Assembly (NCBI RefSeq): GCF_900155365.1
Contig: NZ_LT699742.1
Location: 165,974 to 229,973, forward strand
Source of the DNA: Collinsella bouchesdurhonensis
GTDB taxonomy: Bacteria; Actinomycetota; Coriobacteriia; Coriobacteriales; Coriobacteriaceae
Direction: 5' to 3'
DNA: 64,000 bases
Part shown: in pieces, positions 50,969-60,256 of the stretch
How positions within the stretch are numbered: position 1 is the stretch's first letter
Layout: each line of letters opens with the position of its first letter
Translations under genes and position numbers: made by a program
Notes under the pieces: model-generated
The model's database searches: none
Seen by the model: only the letters and a program-made list of their open reading frames with translations
Told to the model about the DNA's origin: nothing

Positions 50969-52363
50969 CTAGTTGCCCGCGTTGTGGCGCGTGCCCCAGC
51001 CCTCTATGATGCACTGCTTGGTACGCTCGAGAGCAAGCGCGCCATCAGGGACATCCTTGGTAATGGTTCCGCCGGCGCCTGTTACGGCGTCGGATCCGAT
51101 ATTAACGGGAGCCACCATCATAGTATCGGAACCGATGAAGGTTCGGTCGCCAATGGTGGTCGGATTTTTATGTTTGCCATCGTAATTGCATGTGATAGAG
51201 CCGGCGCCCACGTTCACGCCCTCGCCCATGGTGGTGTCACCGATATAGGAGAGGTGCGGAACCTTGGAGCCGCGGCCGATGGTGGACTTCTTGATCTCCA
51301 CGTGCGTGCCGGCCTTAGAGCCGTCGAGCATGTGAGTGCCCGGGCGCAGATAAGCGCGCGGGCCGCAGTTGACGTTGTTCTCGAGGACGGCCTCGATGGA
51401 GACGGTCTCGTCGACCACGCAGTCGTTACCAACCTGGGTATCGGTAAGGCGGCTATTGGGGCCCAGCTGGCAGTTCTCGCCCACGTGAGTGTTGCCAATC
51501 AGGTGCGTCTGCGGCCATACGATGGTGTCGCGGCCAATGGTTGCGTCGGGGCCGATCCATGCCTGCGTGGGGTCGAGGAACGTGACGCCCTCTGCCATCC
51601 AGCGGGCATTGATGCGGTCGCGTGCGATGGCGGTGAGCTCAGCGAGCTGAGCGCGCGAGTTCACGCCCAGACCGTCGCGGTAGTCATCGCAATGGAAGAT
51701 GGTGACAGCCTGGCCCGCGCTTTTGAGAATCTCGAGCATGTCGGGCAAATAGTATTCGCTCTGTGCGTTGTCGTTGGTGATTTCGCCGATATGCTGCTTA
51801 AGCTGGGCGCCATCGAAGGCGTAGCAGCCGGCGTTGCACTCAAGGAGCGTCTCGGATTGCTCGGGCGTGCAGTCCTTCTGCTCGATGATACGGGCGATGG
51901 AGCCGCCTTCGTCAAGCTCAATGCGTCCGTAGCCAAAGGGCTCGGGCGGCGTGAAGGTGAGGGCGGCCGCGGCATAGGTGCCGCCGTCTACGGTCTGGGC
52001 GAACTTGGCTACCGTGTCTGCCTGAATGAGCGGCAGGTCGCCATTGAGCACCACAACGGGACCATTCTCGATGCCGCAAGCCTCGATGGCCACCTTTACA
52101 GCGTGGCCGGTACCCAGGCGCTCGACCTGCTCAACCGTCTCGACGGTGATGGGGGAGTTGGCATATGTGCCTTGGAGAAGCGCGCGCACTTCGTCTGCAT
52201 GGCTTCCCACGACAACGATCACGCGGCTGCAGCCTGCGGCGATCGTAGCGTCGACGATCCAGTTGATCATCGGTTTGCCAAGGATCTTATGCGATACCTT
52301 GGCGTGGTTGGACTTCATGCGTGTGCCCTCGCCGGCGGCGAGGATGATGGCGGTTGCGTCCAT
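50969..52363 (-). CDS. glmU: Bifunctional GlmU: UDP-GlcNAc pyrophosphorylase / GlcN-1-P acetyltransferase
   Basis: This 464-residue protein starts with the nucleotidyltransferase motif LAAGEGTRMKS and has a C-terminal left-handed beta-helix with hexapeptide repeats (GPDATIGRDTIV, GSKVPHLSYIGD, GAGSITCNYDGK). It makes UDP-N-acetylglucosamine for the cell wall. The ATG at 52363 follows GGGAG. Upstream in-frame sequence to 52504 has no start signal. The prs gene follows on the same strand. Confidence 0.95.
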   Translation of the reverse strand: MDATAIILAAGEGTRMKSNHAKVSHKILGKPMINWIVDATIAAGCSRVIVVVGSHADEVRALLQGTYANSPITVETVEQVERLGTGHAVKVAIEACGIENGPVVVLNGDLPLIQADTVAKFAQTVDGGTYAAAALTFTPPEPFGYGRIELDEGGSIARIIEQKDCTPEQSETLLECNAGCYAFDGAQLKQHIGEITNDNAQSEYYLPDMLEILKSAGQAVTIFHCDDYRDGLGVNSRAQLAELTAIARDRINARWMAEGVTFLDPTQAWIGPDATIGRDTIVWPQTHLIGNTHVGENCQLGPNSRLTDTQVGNDCVVDETVSIEAVLENNVNCGPRAYLRPGTHMLDGSKAGTHVEIKKSTIGRGSKVPHLSYIGDTTMGEGVNVGAGSITCNYDGKHKNPTTIGDRTFIGSDTMMVAPVNIGSDAVTGAGGTITKDVPDGALALERTKQCIIEGWGTRHNAGN

Positions 52364-52609
52364 GCTTCTCCCGGGTTGTTTGGTATGTACTGCGCGGCGG
52401 CATTTGCTGCCGCGACAGGTTTTGATGATACCGCAGGCGGGGGCGTGAATGGCGTGCGGATGACACATGGCATCAAGAGCACAGCAAAGATGCGCGTTGG
52501 GCATGCGTTATGGGGTTTGCGCATGGCGGCGTGGGGCGTTTTGAGAGCCGTTACAATAGCGAAAGCGAAGGTGACACGGGATACACGGTCCCGCCGGAGG
52601 AGTTTATTG

Positions 52610-54250
52610 ATGCGATTGTTTCAGAGTGCCAGCAGATTGGGCGCGCACGATGCGGGTTCGCTTCGAGCGACGTTGCGCATGTGGGCTTATGCCCTTGCTG
52701 CCGTGGTGCTTTTGATGGCTGGTTTTGCCTCTCCTGTTGTAGCGCGGGGCGCAGATGCTGCCGAATCGACCTTTAATGATCCCTACACCGCATGGGCTGG
52801 CTATGCAAGCACTGCGGCAGCGGGCGCTCCGGTGGGCGCTGTGCCCGTCATGGCGCCGGCAAGTGACAAGGTGCTGTGGAGTGCGGACGCGGGCGCTCTG
52901 TGCGCTGCTGCCCTTCGTCAACGCGGGCAGGCAACCTATCTATATCTTTTGGATAAAACAAGTCTGACCCAATATGACGCGACGAGTGGCAAGGTTTGCA
53001 AGCAGGTGTCACTGCCCGCGCAGTCGCTCGGCTCTTGCATGTTTGCCGATAGCGCTTTGATGGTTCCTTTGGCAGACGGCCGCCTGGCGGCATATGACGA
53101 GGACCTAACGAGCGCATGGGTTTCTGGCGAGGGTGTGCCGCTAGGCGTAGAGGGCGCAACGTGGAGTTCGTGCTCCACGCCTGTGTACGCTGAAGGTTGC
53201 GTGTTCGTGACTTTTTCTTATCGGGGGAACGGCTGCTTGGAGACCAGGGTCGCCTCGTTTTCCTCGGTGGACGGGTCGCTGCTGTGGCAGGAGGAGCTTA
53301 CGCTGCCGAAAGGGGCTTTGTTTGATGACGTTGCTGCGGGCGAAGGCGCACTGCCTGCAGCGCTTTACTCGCAGGGCCGTTTGCTGGTGAGTGGCGCTAA
53401 CTCCGTGGCTTATTTGCTCGAAGCTGCTTCGGGCAAAGTGCTCGACAGCGCCGCTACCGCTTCGGCGGGGCTGTCGTCGTGTGCCTCGTCGGCATCTGCG
53501 GGCACGGCGGGAAGCGCCGCGGCCCTTGCCGTCGCGGCGTCCGACGGAACGGTTTGCCTGGTGGAGGCTGCCGATTCGAGCCTGCGGATCGAAAACTCCG
53601 TGAGTCTTGGATGCGCCCTTTCTTCCTGCGCCCCGGTGTGCGTTGACGACGCGGTATACGTGGGGGGCTCCGATGGATCTGTCTATCGCCTGGCGAAGGA
53701 CGGTACCGCGCTTTCGTTGCGCGCCGATGCCCAGATCCCCGTATGCTCCAGCGCAATAAGCGAGTTACTGCCGGTTGCCTACGGAGAGAAAGCTTCTGCC
53801 ATGACACTCGGTGTGTATGCCCAGGCGGAGGATGGATCGCTCTTTTATATAGAACAGGCAAACGATTCCAAGGCTTCGGTCCAGCGCATTGCGGGCAAGG
53901 AAGGGACGGGAGACGGGCCTTTCGACGCTGCGGCCGCACCCCTTTCGCATGCGCTGTCGGTAAATCGCGACGGCTCCGTTTTTGCTGTGTCGCGCGGGGA
54001 GCTAACGGTGTTTGCCGCCGATGAGAGCCGAACGGTAAATACCCCGGTAGGCGGCTCAAATAGCCTCGATACGCTCGGCGCATCTTTGGCAGGTGTCACA
54101 CTTCCCAATGGCGCGGGCCTTGGTGTTGGTGCTTTGATTTTTGTTGCGGCATTTGGCGCATATGCCGTGATTCGCAACAAGGGCGGCCGTCGCTTAAGCG
54201 ACGAAGGTTTGGATGTCTGGCGAAGCCGAGAGGACGACAGGCGTTCATGA
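52610..54250 (+). CDS. Secreted or membrane-anchored PQQ-like beta-propeller protein of an ECF operon
   Basis: The 546-residue protein has an N-terminal signal/anchor helix (about 25-45), a repeated propeller-type body (about 60-490) and a C-terminal transmembrane helix (about 505-525) with a short charged tail. The body has strands such as DGRLAAYDEDLTSAW, DGTVCLVEA and DGSVYRLAKDG. It is probably an extracellular propeller anchored at its C-terminus. The ATG at 52610 stands nine bases after GGAGG; frame openness upstream of it comes from antisense of glmU and prs. Its end overlaps ecfT by 4 bp. Coupling to an ECF transporter suggests capture of its substrate, but this is inference. Confidence 0.8.
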   Translation: MRLFQSASRLGAHDAGSLRATLRMWAYALAAVVLLMAGFASPVVARGADAAESTFNDPYTAWAGYASTAAAGAPVGAVPVMAPASDKVLWSADAGALCAAALRQRGQATYLYLLDKTSLTQYDATSGKVCKQVSLPAQSLGSCMFADSALMVPLADGRLAAYDEDLTSAWVSGEGVPLGVEGATWSSCSTPVYAEGCVFVTFSYRGNGCLETRVASFSSVDGSLLWQEELTLPKGALFDDVAAGEGALPAALYSQGRLLVSGANSVAYLLEAASGKVLDSAATASAGLSSCASSASAGTAGSAAALAVAASDGTVCLVEAADSSLRIENSVSLGCALSSCAPVCVDDAVYVGGSDGSVYRLAKDGTALSLRADAQIPVCSSAISELLPVAYGEKASAMTLGVYAQAEDGSLFYIEQANDSKASVQRIAGKEGTGDGPFDAAAAPLSHALSVNRDGSVFAVSRGELTVFAADESRTVNTPVGGSNSLDTLGASLAGVTLPNGAGLGVGALIFVAAFGAYAVIRNKGGRRLSDEGLDVWRSREDDRRS

Positions 54251-55113
54251 AACAGCGGCCTTTCTACGTATTCGAAACATCGCATCCCGTCGTGCCGGCG
54301 TGCTACGTTATCGTCACGCTTTGCCTTACCATGGCAGCGATGCAGCCGGTGCTGATTGCTATTTCGCTCATCGGGGCATTTGCCGCAAACTGCTGCGTAC
54401 GTGGTCCGCGCTCGACCCTCGCGGGCCTTCGTTGGCAGCTTCCCATCATCGCCATCATCGCGCTGTTTAACCCGCTTTTTTCCGCTTCGGGCTCTACGGT
54501 TCTTTTTTACCTGGGTGCCCGGGCTGTTTATCTTGAGAGCCTGATGTACGGCTTAGCCATGGGTGGCCTGTTTGTGGCAAGCGCCCTGTGGTTTATGGCC
54601 GGCTCTCGTATGTTGACGTTCGATAAGGTTATGGCACTTTTTGGCAATGTGGCTCCCGTGGTTGCGCTGATGATTTCGAGCACGATGCGGATGATTCCGC
54701 GTTTTGTGCGCCGGGGGCATCAAATCCTTGCGGTTCAGGGGGCACAGGGCGTGCCGACAGCAGGTGCGGTCGATGCGGTAAAGAGCCGCCTGCGTCTTTC
54801 TTCGGTGTTGATGGGTTGGGGTATGGAAGACTCGCTGGAGATGGCCGATGCCATGCGCGCCCGCGGCTGGGGCTCTGCTCCTCGCCGTACTACCTACACG
54901 CGCTACCGCTTTCGCGCGCGGGATGTGTATGCGCTCACGGTCTTGCTGCTTGCCGCCGTGCTCTGCTGCGCACTTGCCATGGTGGCGTGCAGCCAGTTCT
55001 TGTTCTATCCCGTGCTGAGCCGCCTGGTTGTCTGGTGGGGGTACGTTCCCTATGCCGCATGGATGCTGTTTCCGGCCGCGATGCATGCTGTGCGCTCGAG
55101 GAGGTTTGCATGA
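54247..55113 (+). CDS. ecfT: ECF transporter transmembrane subunit (EcfT/CbiQ)
   Basis: The 288-residue protein has about five or six transmembrane helices. The EcfT coupling motifs are SSTMRMIPRFV and the arginine-containing ADAMRARGWG, which contact the ATPases. It scaffolds a vitamin or metal uptake complex. It overlaps the propeller gene by 4 bp (ATGA) and the ATPase gene by 4 bp, giving tight translational coupling. Confidence 0.9.
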   Translation: MKQRPFYVFETSHPVVPACYVIVTLCLTMAAMQPVLIAISLIGAFAANCCVRGPRSTLAGLRWQLPIIAIIALFNPLFSASGSTVLFYLGARAVYLESLMYGLAMGGLFVASALWFMAGSRMLTFDKVMALFGNVAPVVALMISSTMRMIPRFVRRGHQILAVQGAQGVPTAGAVDAVKSRLRLSSVLMGWGMEDSLEMADAMRARGWGSAPRRTTYTRYRFRARDVYALTVLLLAAVLCCALAMVACSQFLFYPVLSRLVVWWGYVPYAAWMLFPAAMHAVRSRRFA

Positions 55114-56558
55114 GCGAGACATTCGATTGGAACGAGACGCCGGCACCCGCTGCGGCCATCGCCGTGGAGGGGCTTACGTTTTCGTATCCGCAAGCCAAAG
55201 CCCCTGTGCTGCGCGATTTGAACTGGAAAGTTCCCCGCGGCGCCTTTGCCATACTTGTAGGTGGCACCGGATCGGGTAAGTCGACATTGCTTTCGCTGCT
55301 CAAGCCGCAGATTGCGCCTGCGGGCACCCGTGAGGGCTCGCTTGTGGTGGGCGGCGTTGACGTTGACCGGCTCGACGACGCACAGAGCGCGCGGAACATA
55401 GGCCATGTATTTCAGAATCCCGATAACCAGATCGTGTGCGAGAGCGTTTGGCACGAGATGGCATTTTGCCTTGAGAATCTAGGTACCCCGCAAGATGAGA
55501 TGCGTCGTCTTATAGCCGAGACCAGCTATTTCTTTGGCATCGACGATTGGTTTAGACAGAGTACCGATTCGCTTTCGGGCGGTCGCAAACAGCTGCTCGC
55601 CCTTGCCTCGACGCTTGTGGCGCAACCGTCGCTGCTATTGCTCGATGAGCCTACTTCGCAACTCGATCCGGTGGCCGAGCGCAATTTTCTCCATGCTCTC
55701 TTTCGCATCAACCGCGAGCTGGGGTGCACCGTGGTGGTGGCTACGCATGCTCCGCGCGCGATGGTTGACTATGCAACCTGCGCATTTGAGCTTGTAGATG
55801 GGCAGGTGCGAGAGATTTCCGACATGGAAGCGATGTGCATGCGGGAGCCGCTGGTGGATGCTGACAAGACCGTGTCCCCGCGGGTGCGGGGGGAAGACGT
55901 CCCTTGCGCGTTCACGTTTGAGGATGCCTGGTTTAGGTATGATCGCGAATCTCCCTGGGTGCTGCGAAACCTCGATCTGCGTGTTGCCAAGGCGCATATC
56001 CATGCGTTGGTAGGCGGCAACGGCTGCGGTAAATCGACGCTACTTGCACTCGCGGCGGGCTCGTCGCGCCTCCAGCGCGGCAAGCTGCGTGCTGAAGGCG
56101 AGCGGCGCGTGCTGCTGCCGCAGGACCCCCGTGCCCTGTTTGCCGCCGAGACAGCGTTTGACGAGCTGATGGAGTGGTCTGGCCAGCTTGGCTATGGCGA
56201 GGAAGAGACGCATCGGCTGCTGGAGAAGCTGGGCCTTACGGCACAGGGGTCTGTGCATCCGTACGATCTTTCGGGCGGCCAGCAACAGTTGCTTGCCATC
56301 GGCAAGCTGCTGCTGGCAAAACCGGACGTGCTGCTGCTCGATGAGCCCACTAAGGGATTGGATGCGCAGGCACGCTCAAAGGTTGCGCATGTGCTTCTTA
56401 ACCTTCGGGCTCAGGGCAAGACCGTGCTCATGGCGTCGCATGACCTCGATTTTGTGCAGCAGGTGGCCGACACGGTATCCATGATGTTCGATGGCGAGAT
56501 TGCCTCTACCGAACCCGTAACGACGTTTTTTGCCAACAATGTGTACTACCGGCCGTAA
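55110..56558 (+). CDS. Fused EcfA1-EcfA2 ATPase of ECF transporter
   Basis: The 482-residue protein contains two complete ABC ATPase domains. The first (about 15-240) has GGTGSGKST, LSGGRKQ and LLLDEPTSQLD. The second (about 265-480) has GGNGCGKST, LSGGQQQ and LLLDEPTKGLD. Separate EcfA and EcfA' genes are usual; fusion keeps a 1:1 ratio. It energises EcfT. The start follows GAGGAGG and overlaps ecfT by 4 bp. Confidence 0.92.
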   Translation: MSETFDWNETPAPAAAIAVEGLTFSYPQAKAPVLRDLNWKVPRGAFAILVGGTGSGKSTLLSLLKPQIAPAGTREGSLVVGGVDVDRLDDAQSARNIGHVFQNPDNQIVCESVWHEMAFCLENLGTPQDEMRRLIAETSYFFGIDDWFRQSTDSLSGGRKQLLALASTLVAQPSLLLLDEPTSQLDPVAERNFLHALFRINRELGCTVVVATHAPRAMVDYATCAFELVDGQVREISDMEAMCMREPLVDADKTVSPRVRGEDVPCAFTFEDAWFRYDRESPWVLRNLDLRVAKAHIHALVGGNGCGKSTLLALAAGSSRLQRGKLRAEGERRVLLPQDPRALFAAETAFDELMEWSGQLGYGEEETHRLLEKLGLTAQGSVHPYDLSGGQQQLLAIGKLLLAKPDVLLLDEPTKGLDAQARSKVAHVLLNLRAQGKTVLMASHDLDFVQQVADTVSMMFDGEIASTEPVTTFFANNVYYRP

Positions 56559-56568
56559 AGGAGCTCGC

Positions 56569-57282
56569 GTGTTTGCTCGCATATGGCGCTACGTAGAGGG
56601 GCCGATGCTCTTGCTCGTGCCGTTGTGCATGGGCTTCATGCTGTATCTGGGCATCGCTCAGGCGGCTCTCTTAATGCTTGCGATGGTGGTACTTGTGCTC
56701 GCCATGTTCTTTGCGGGCTACGAGGCGAGTCGCCCGGCGTTGCGGCAGATCATGCCCACGCTCGTGCTGGCTGCCTTGGCTGCTGCGGGACGCATCCTGT
56801 TTGGGCCAATTCCCGATTTCAAGCCCGTTTCTGCCATTGCTATCATCGCGGGCGCCTGTTTGGGTGCGCGCTCGGGATTTATGGTCGGCGCGCTGGCGGC
56901 TCTCACCAGCAATTTCTTTTTTGGACAGGGCATGTGGACGCCATGGCAGATGTACGCCTGGGGCGTGGTGGGCTACGTGGGCGGATTGCTCGCCCACGCT
57001 GGAGCCTTTAGGCGCGCAAATGGCTGTGTTCGTATGCCGGCGCTACTTGCATATGGCGCCGCTTCGGGTTTGCTGTACGGCGTGATTATCAACGCGTATG
57101 ACGTGATCGGCTTTGTCCAGCCCCTCACGGTGGCGGGCGTTATCGCGCGCGTCTCTGCAGCGGTGCCGTTTGACCTTACGCACAGCGCTGCTACCTGTGT
57201 ATTCCTTGCCGCGCTCTATGCTCCATGGACGCGCAGAATCGACCGCGTGGTGCAAAAGTACGACTTGCGCGCTGGTGAGTGA
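56569..57282 (+). CDS. ECF transporter S component
   Basis: The 237-residue membrane protein has about six helices. Features seen in S components are present: IFGPIPDFKPVSAIAIIAG-like spacing, a GARSGFMVGALAALTSNFFF segment, and GQGMWTPWQMYAWG. The S component binds the vitamin or precursor in the membrane. The identity of the ligand cannot be read; the helix-1 AxxxA motif is weak. A GTG start at 56569 is five bases after AAAGGAG. It closes the operon propeller-ecfT-ecfA1A2-ecfS. Confidence 0.85.
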   Translation: MFARIWRYVEGPMLLLVPLCMGFMLYLGIAQAALLMLAMVVLVLAMFFAGYEASRPALRQIMPTLVLAALAAAGRILFGPIPDFKPVSAIAIIAGACLGARSGFMVGALAALTSNFFFGQGMWTPWQMYAWGVVGYVGGLLAHAGAFRRANGCVRMPALLAYGAASGLLYGVIINAYDVIGFVQPLTVAGVIARVSAAVPFDLTHSAATCVFLAALYAPWTRRIDRVVQKYDLRAGE

Positions 57283-57389
57283 CCGGGTGGCGCGCATCCT
57301 TGGAGCCATTCGTGGCGGTTTGGGCGAGCCTGCGCGGCGCGACGGTACGGCCACGCGACACCGCCACGCGGCATGGCCACGCGGCAAAA

Positions 57390-57459
57390 CAAAACCCGCG
57401 CACAAACGTTTACCTTTCCTTATTTTTGACGAAAAGTTGCCGTTTGTGCGCGGGTTTTG
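57390..57459. terminator. Long-stem hairpin between ECF operon and nhaA
   Basis: A perfect 19-bp inverted repeat (57390-57408 with 57441-57459, core CCCGCGCACAAACG) encloses a 32-nt AT-rich loop. It ends GGGTTTTG, and symmetric T/A ends allow termination on both strands. Upstream, GGCCACGCG-like units repeat three times at about 57349-57385. Confidence 0.75.
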
Positions 57460-57517
57460 AATGCCGAGGGGCTTGCTGCCGGCTCGCTTTGGCCGGCGAC
57501 TCGCCCGGGCGCGCCGC

Positions 57518-58927
57518 CTACTCCACAGCTACCTGCTTGCCCTTGCGTACCTCGGCTGCATGGGTAACGTTGAGCAGCGCCAGGCCCAAAAGCGAGGCGG
57601 TGACGCTTGCGGCAAGGACGGCGCATTTTGCCGCCAATTGCTCGGGGCCGGAGCTAAACGACAGGCCCGAAATCAAAATACACATGGTAAAGCCCACACC
57701 GCCCAGGACTCCCACGCAAAGCATCTGCCCCCATGTAGCGCCTTCGGGCAGAGGCGAAAAGCCAATCTTCACGCTCAGCGCCGTGACGGCGATGATGCCA
57801 ATGGGCTTGCCCAAAACCAGGCCAAAGAAGCAACCCAGGGCCACCGGGTCGCTCACCACACTGGCCATATCGACGCCAACAAGCCTGAGCTGGGCATTTG
57901 CAAAGGCAAAGAGCGGCAGGATGATAAAGTTGACCGGCGTGGCGATGGTTGTTTCCACGCGCTGCAGCGGCGGCGTCACGCGATGCATGATGTTTTCCAC
58001 GCGCTTGGCGGTGTGCGTGAACTCGTGCTGACCCAGCACGTGCATCTGCGGGTCATAGATGTCGTCGAGCTCATCGCCGCGATCGCTTAGCCAGTCTTTG
58101 ACCGAATCGAGGCGAATGTCAGAACGTGCGGGCAAGAAGAATGCCAAGATCACGCCGGCGAGGGTGGCATGCACGCCCGAGTTGAGCATGCAAAACCACA
58201 GCAAGATGCCGAGCACCACGTAGTAGCGTGCATGGAATACCTGCAGCACGTTGAGCAGGCCCAGCAGCACGCAGACGCCAACGGCTGCGGCAAGCCAGGG
58301 AATGGAGGGCGTCTGCCCATAGAAGAGCGCGATCACGATGATGCCCAGCAAATCATCGGCGATGGCAAGCGTGGAGAAAAACACCTTTGCGGCGGGTGCC
58401 ACCTTGTCTCCCGCAAGCGACATGATGCCCAGTGCAAAGGCGATATCGGTCGCGATGGGCACGGCCCAGCCGCCAATGTTGCCGCCCGCATTAAAGGCGC
58501 TGTATATCAAGGCGGGCACAGCTACGCCGCCACATGCTGCGAGGATGGGCATGAGCGCATGGCGTGGGTTGGTGAGGACACCGGCGGTGAGCTCGTATTT
58601 AAGCTCGATACCTACGGAGAGGAAGAAGATTGCCATGAGGAAGTCGTTGATAAAGCCTTCGAGTGAGATGCTGCCGATAAAGGGTCCTACCTGCACGGCA
58701 AGCGGTGCCTCGAGGAATTCACGCACGGCAAAGTAGGCATCGGTATTTGCCACGATCACTGCCACGATGGCGGCAAGCACCATGGCGGCTGCGGCAATGG
58801 TACCGTTGCTGGTGATGCGCTGGATGGCGGGCTTGCGCGCGTACCGGCGTGCAACGGCCGGGACAGCGACGATCTTTGACTGCGGAGTTGCTGCCGTGTT
58901 GTGCCCAGTTGCGTTTGATGTGCTCAT
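57518..58927 (-). CDS. nhaA: Na+/H+ antiporter NhaA
   Basis: The 469-residue protein has about twelve transmembrane helices and the NhaA motifs FFLSVGIELKYEL, ATDIAFALGI and the ion-binding pair AIADDLLG. NhaA expels Na+ in exchange for protons. It is longer than the E. coli enzyme (388), with an extra loop of about 60 residues around 270-330 and an N-terminal extension of about 35. The ATG at 58927 follows AGAGGAG. Confidence 0.94.
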   Translation of the reverse strand: MSTSNATGHNTAATPQSKIVAVPAVARRYARKPAIQRITSNGTIAAAAMVLAAIVAVIVANTDAYFAVREFLEAPLAVQVGPFIGSISLEGFINDFLMAIFFLSVGIELKYELTAGVLTNPRHALMPILAACGGVAVPALIYSAFNAGGNIGGWAVPIATDIAFALGIMSLAGDKVAPAAKVFFSTLAIADDLLGIIVIALFYGQTPSIPWLAAAVGVCVLLGLLNVLQVFHARYYVVLGILLWFCMLNSGVHATLAGVILAFFLPARSDIRLDSVKDWLSDRGDELDDIYDPQMHVLGQHEFTHTAKRVENIMHRVTPPLQRVETTIATPVNFIILPLFAFANAQLRLVGVDMASVVSDPVALGCFFGLVLGKPIGIIAVTALSVKIGFSPLPEGATWGQMLCVGVLGGVGFTMCILISGLSFSSGPEQLAAKCAVLAASVTASLLGLALLNVTHAAEVRKGKQVAVE

Positions 58928-59081
58928 AAGCTGCTCCTCTATGGCGCAACTCGGCAGTTTGCGCCCTCTCTCACACTTTGCCGCTCTTTGTTATAACCCC
59001 GTCGGCGTCATGCACGCTTGCTCGCCGCGGTCGGAAACATATAAATTGCCGTCGCGTTACGCTCCCGTTTCGACCGTTGCG

Positions 59082-59174
59082 ATGGCAAGATCTTTGTCTA
59101 CGGAGTCGAGAAGGTTTTTAAGGTTCGTAACCGGCGAGGAGGATCTGCTAGCACTGACCGATAGAGAAGAGTAG
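59082..59174 (+). CDS. Possible 30-residue ORF in the nhaA-xth gap
   Basis: In the 340-bp gap between nhaA and xth a short frame encodes 30 residues ending in VTGEEDLLALTDREE. There is no good ribosome binding site and no homologue I recognise. It may be a remnant of a gene or chance. Confidence 0.2.
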   Translation: MARSLSTESRRFLRFVTGEEDLLALTDREE

Positions 59175-59192
59175 CGGCTCGATAAAAACAAG

Positions 59193-59227
59193 TATGGGCG
59201 CCTACCGCACTGTGCGGTGGGCGCCCA
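59193..59227 (-). terminator. Intrinsic terminator of xth
   Basis: ATGGGCGCCTACCGCAC pairs with TGCGGTGGGCGCCCAT with a 2-3 nt loop. On the minus strand the hairpin is followed by ACTTGTTTTTATC. Confidence 0.75.
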
Positions 59228-59267
59228 TTTTGTGCCGAGAGGCTGCGGCAAGCGATGATTGTTGCGG

Positions 59268-60080
59268 CTAGAGTTCGATCTCGAGCGTGACCGGGCAGTG
59301 GTCGGAGCCAAAGATGTCATTGCGGATGCCCGCGCCGCGCACGTTTTGGGCAATCTCGTCGCTCACCAAGAAGTAGTCGATGCGCCAGCCGGCGTTGTTT
59401 TTGCGCGCGTTAAAACGGTAGCTCCACCAGCTATATGCGCCTGTGACCTCGGGGTTGAGCGAGCGCCAGGTGTCGGTGAACCCGGCGTCCAAAAGATCGG
59501 TGAACTTGCCGCGTTCCTCGTCAGAAAAACCGGCGTTGCCGCGGTTGGTACGGGGGTTCTTGAGGTCGATTTCCTGATGGGCTACGTTGAAGTCGCCGCA
59601 GGTGACAACGGGCTTGCCTTCTGCTTCCAGGCTTTTGAGAAACGCACGGAAAGCGTCGTCCCAGGCCATGCGCACGTCCAGGCGAGCGAGCTCGTTTTGC
59701 GCGTTGGGCGTGTAGACGTCTACAAACCAAAAACGTTCGAATTCGAGAGCGCAAACGCGCCCCTCCGTGCAGGCTTCGGCTACGAGGTCGTGCGCCTCGG
59801 GCGTGGCGCATTCAAGAAGGTCGGCCGCTCGACGAACGGAAAGCGGCTTCTCGCGGCTGAACACGGCTGTTCCCGAATATCCCTTGCGCTCGGCATAGCT
59901 CCAGGTTTGAAAATAGCCCGGCAAATCGAGATCCACTTGTCCCTCTTGCAGTTTTGTTTCTTGCAAGGCAAAGACATCGGCATCGAGCTCTTGCGTGATC
60001 TCCTCGAAGCTGGGCGACTTCTTTATCACGGCACGCAGGCCGTTAACGTTCCACGAGGCAAAAAGATAACGTTGGGACAT
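59268..60080 (-). CDS. xth: Exodeoxyribonuclease III
   Basis: This 270-residue endonuclease/exonuclease/phosphatase-fold enzyme shows SWNVNGLRA, LQETK, YTPN, GDFNVAH, WRIDYFLVS and the final GSDHCPV. It is the main AP endonuclease in base-excision repair and also a 3'-5' exonuclease. Length fits. The ATG at 60080 follows GGAGG. Confidence 0.94.
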   Translation of the reverse strand: MSQRYLFASWNVNGLRAVIKKSPSFEEITQELDADVFALQETKLQEGQVDLDLPGYFQTWSYAERKGYSGTAVFSREKPLSVRRAADLLECATPEAHDLVAEACTEGRVCALEFERFWFVDVYTPNAQNELARLDVRMAWDDAFRAFLKSLEAEGKPVVTCGDFNVAHQEIDLKNPRTNRGNAGFSDEERGKFTDLLDAGFTDTWRSLNPEVTGAYSWWSYRFNARKNNAGWRIDYFLVSDEIAQNVRGAGIRNDIFGSDHCPVTLEIEL

Positions 60081-60256
60081 GGGTCCTCCTGGGCATTCCG
60101 ATGAGAAGGCATGCGATTGGGCGGTAAATGTAATCGCAGCAAAGACAAATTGGCAGTGCGCCTGTAAAACGAGCTGCGCATCCGTATAATATCCAGTTGG
60201 TGCAGCATACCGCGCGATTGGCGTGGTTTTTCAAAAACGTTTTAGAAAGGTTCGCG

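Noticed and set aside
49907..52570. Very long plus-strand open frame running into the propeller gene
   Set aside because: It is antisense to prs and glmU, both clear genes, and is open only because of GC-rich codon use. The propeller gene has its own ribosome binding site and ATG at 52610.
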